From contig CAMLEQ010000300.1 of NCBI GenBank assembly GCA_946479015.1, positions 1 through 5,140 on the forward strand: a stretch of DNA of 5,140 nucleotides. Reading direction: 5' to 3'. Shown piece after piece: positions 5,139-5,140 of the stretch. The position numbers and the translations under genes were made by a program. Position 1 is the stretch's first letter; the number at the start of each line of letters is the position of its first letter. The notes beneath the pieces were generated by a model. It worked only from the letters and a program-made list of their open reading frames with translations, did no database searches and was not told where the DNA came from. The DNA comes from an uncultured Gemmatimonadota bacterium. GTDB lineage: Bacteria > Gemmatimonadota > Gemmatimonadetes > Gemmatimonadales > Gemmatimonadaceae.

Positions 5139-5140
5139 CT

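Overview
The window is very G+C-rich, with strong third-position G/C in the genes, GTG starts and almost no recognisable Shine-Dalgarno sequences. A Hanks-type kinase with an N-terminal zinc ribbon and one transmembrane helix, next to an Sfp-type phosphopantetheinyl transferase, a DUF3592 protein and a VanZ-like protein, fits a soil-type, high-GC environmental bacterium. Gemmatimonadota is my best guess from gene style. Myxococcota or Acidobacteriota are not excluded, because nothing here is a phylogenetic marker.

Layout: three genes read leftward and two features read rightward. On the minus strand, from right to left, lie a DUF3592 membrane protein (3507-2485), an Sfp-family 4'-phosphopantetheinyl transferase (2364-1684) and a serine/threonine protein kinase (1600 to beyond base 1, cut by the window edge). 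A sigma70-like promoter sits exactly at the end of the DUF3592 gene and probably drives the transferase and kinase together. On the plus strand, a multi-pass VanZ-like protein (3679-5076) runs straight into a tRNA-Cys(GCA) gene (5067-5138), so its stop codon lies inside the tRNA.

The divergent DUF3592/VanZ intergenic region (3508-3678) is built almost entirely of 7-base tandem repeats. The outer two arrays are inverted relative to each other and form a near-perfect 31-bp inverted repeat. One array touches the DUF3592 start codon, and the other ends just before the -10 element proposed for the VanZ-like gene.

The genes do not form an obvious single pathway. The kinase is a signalling receptor-like enzyme, the transferase would activate carrier proteins, and the two membrane proteins are of unknown function. 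The points most worth a second look are the threefold internal repetition of the VanZ-like protein with an exact 145-residue period, the replacement of two normally conserved active-site residues in the transferase, the heptamer inverted-repeat element, and the protein-gene/tRNA overlap. I see no mobile element, CRISPR array or defence system. There is no gene-free stretch longer than 300 bases.
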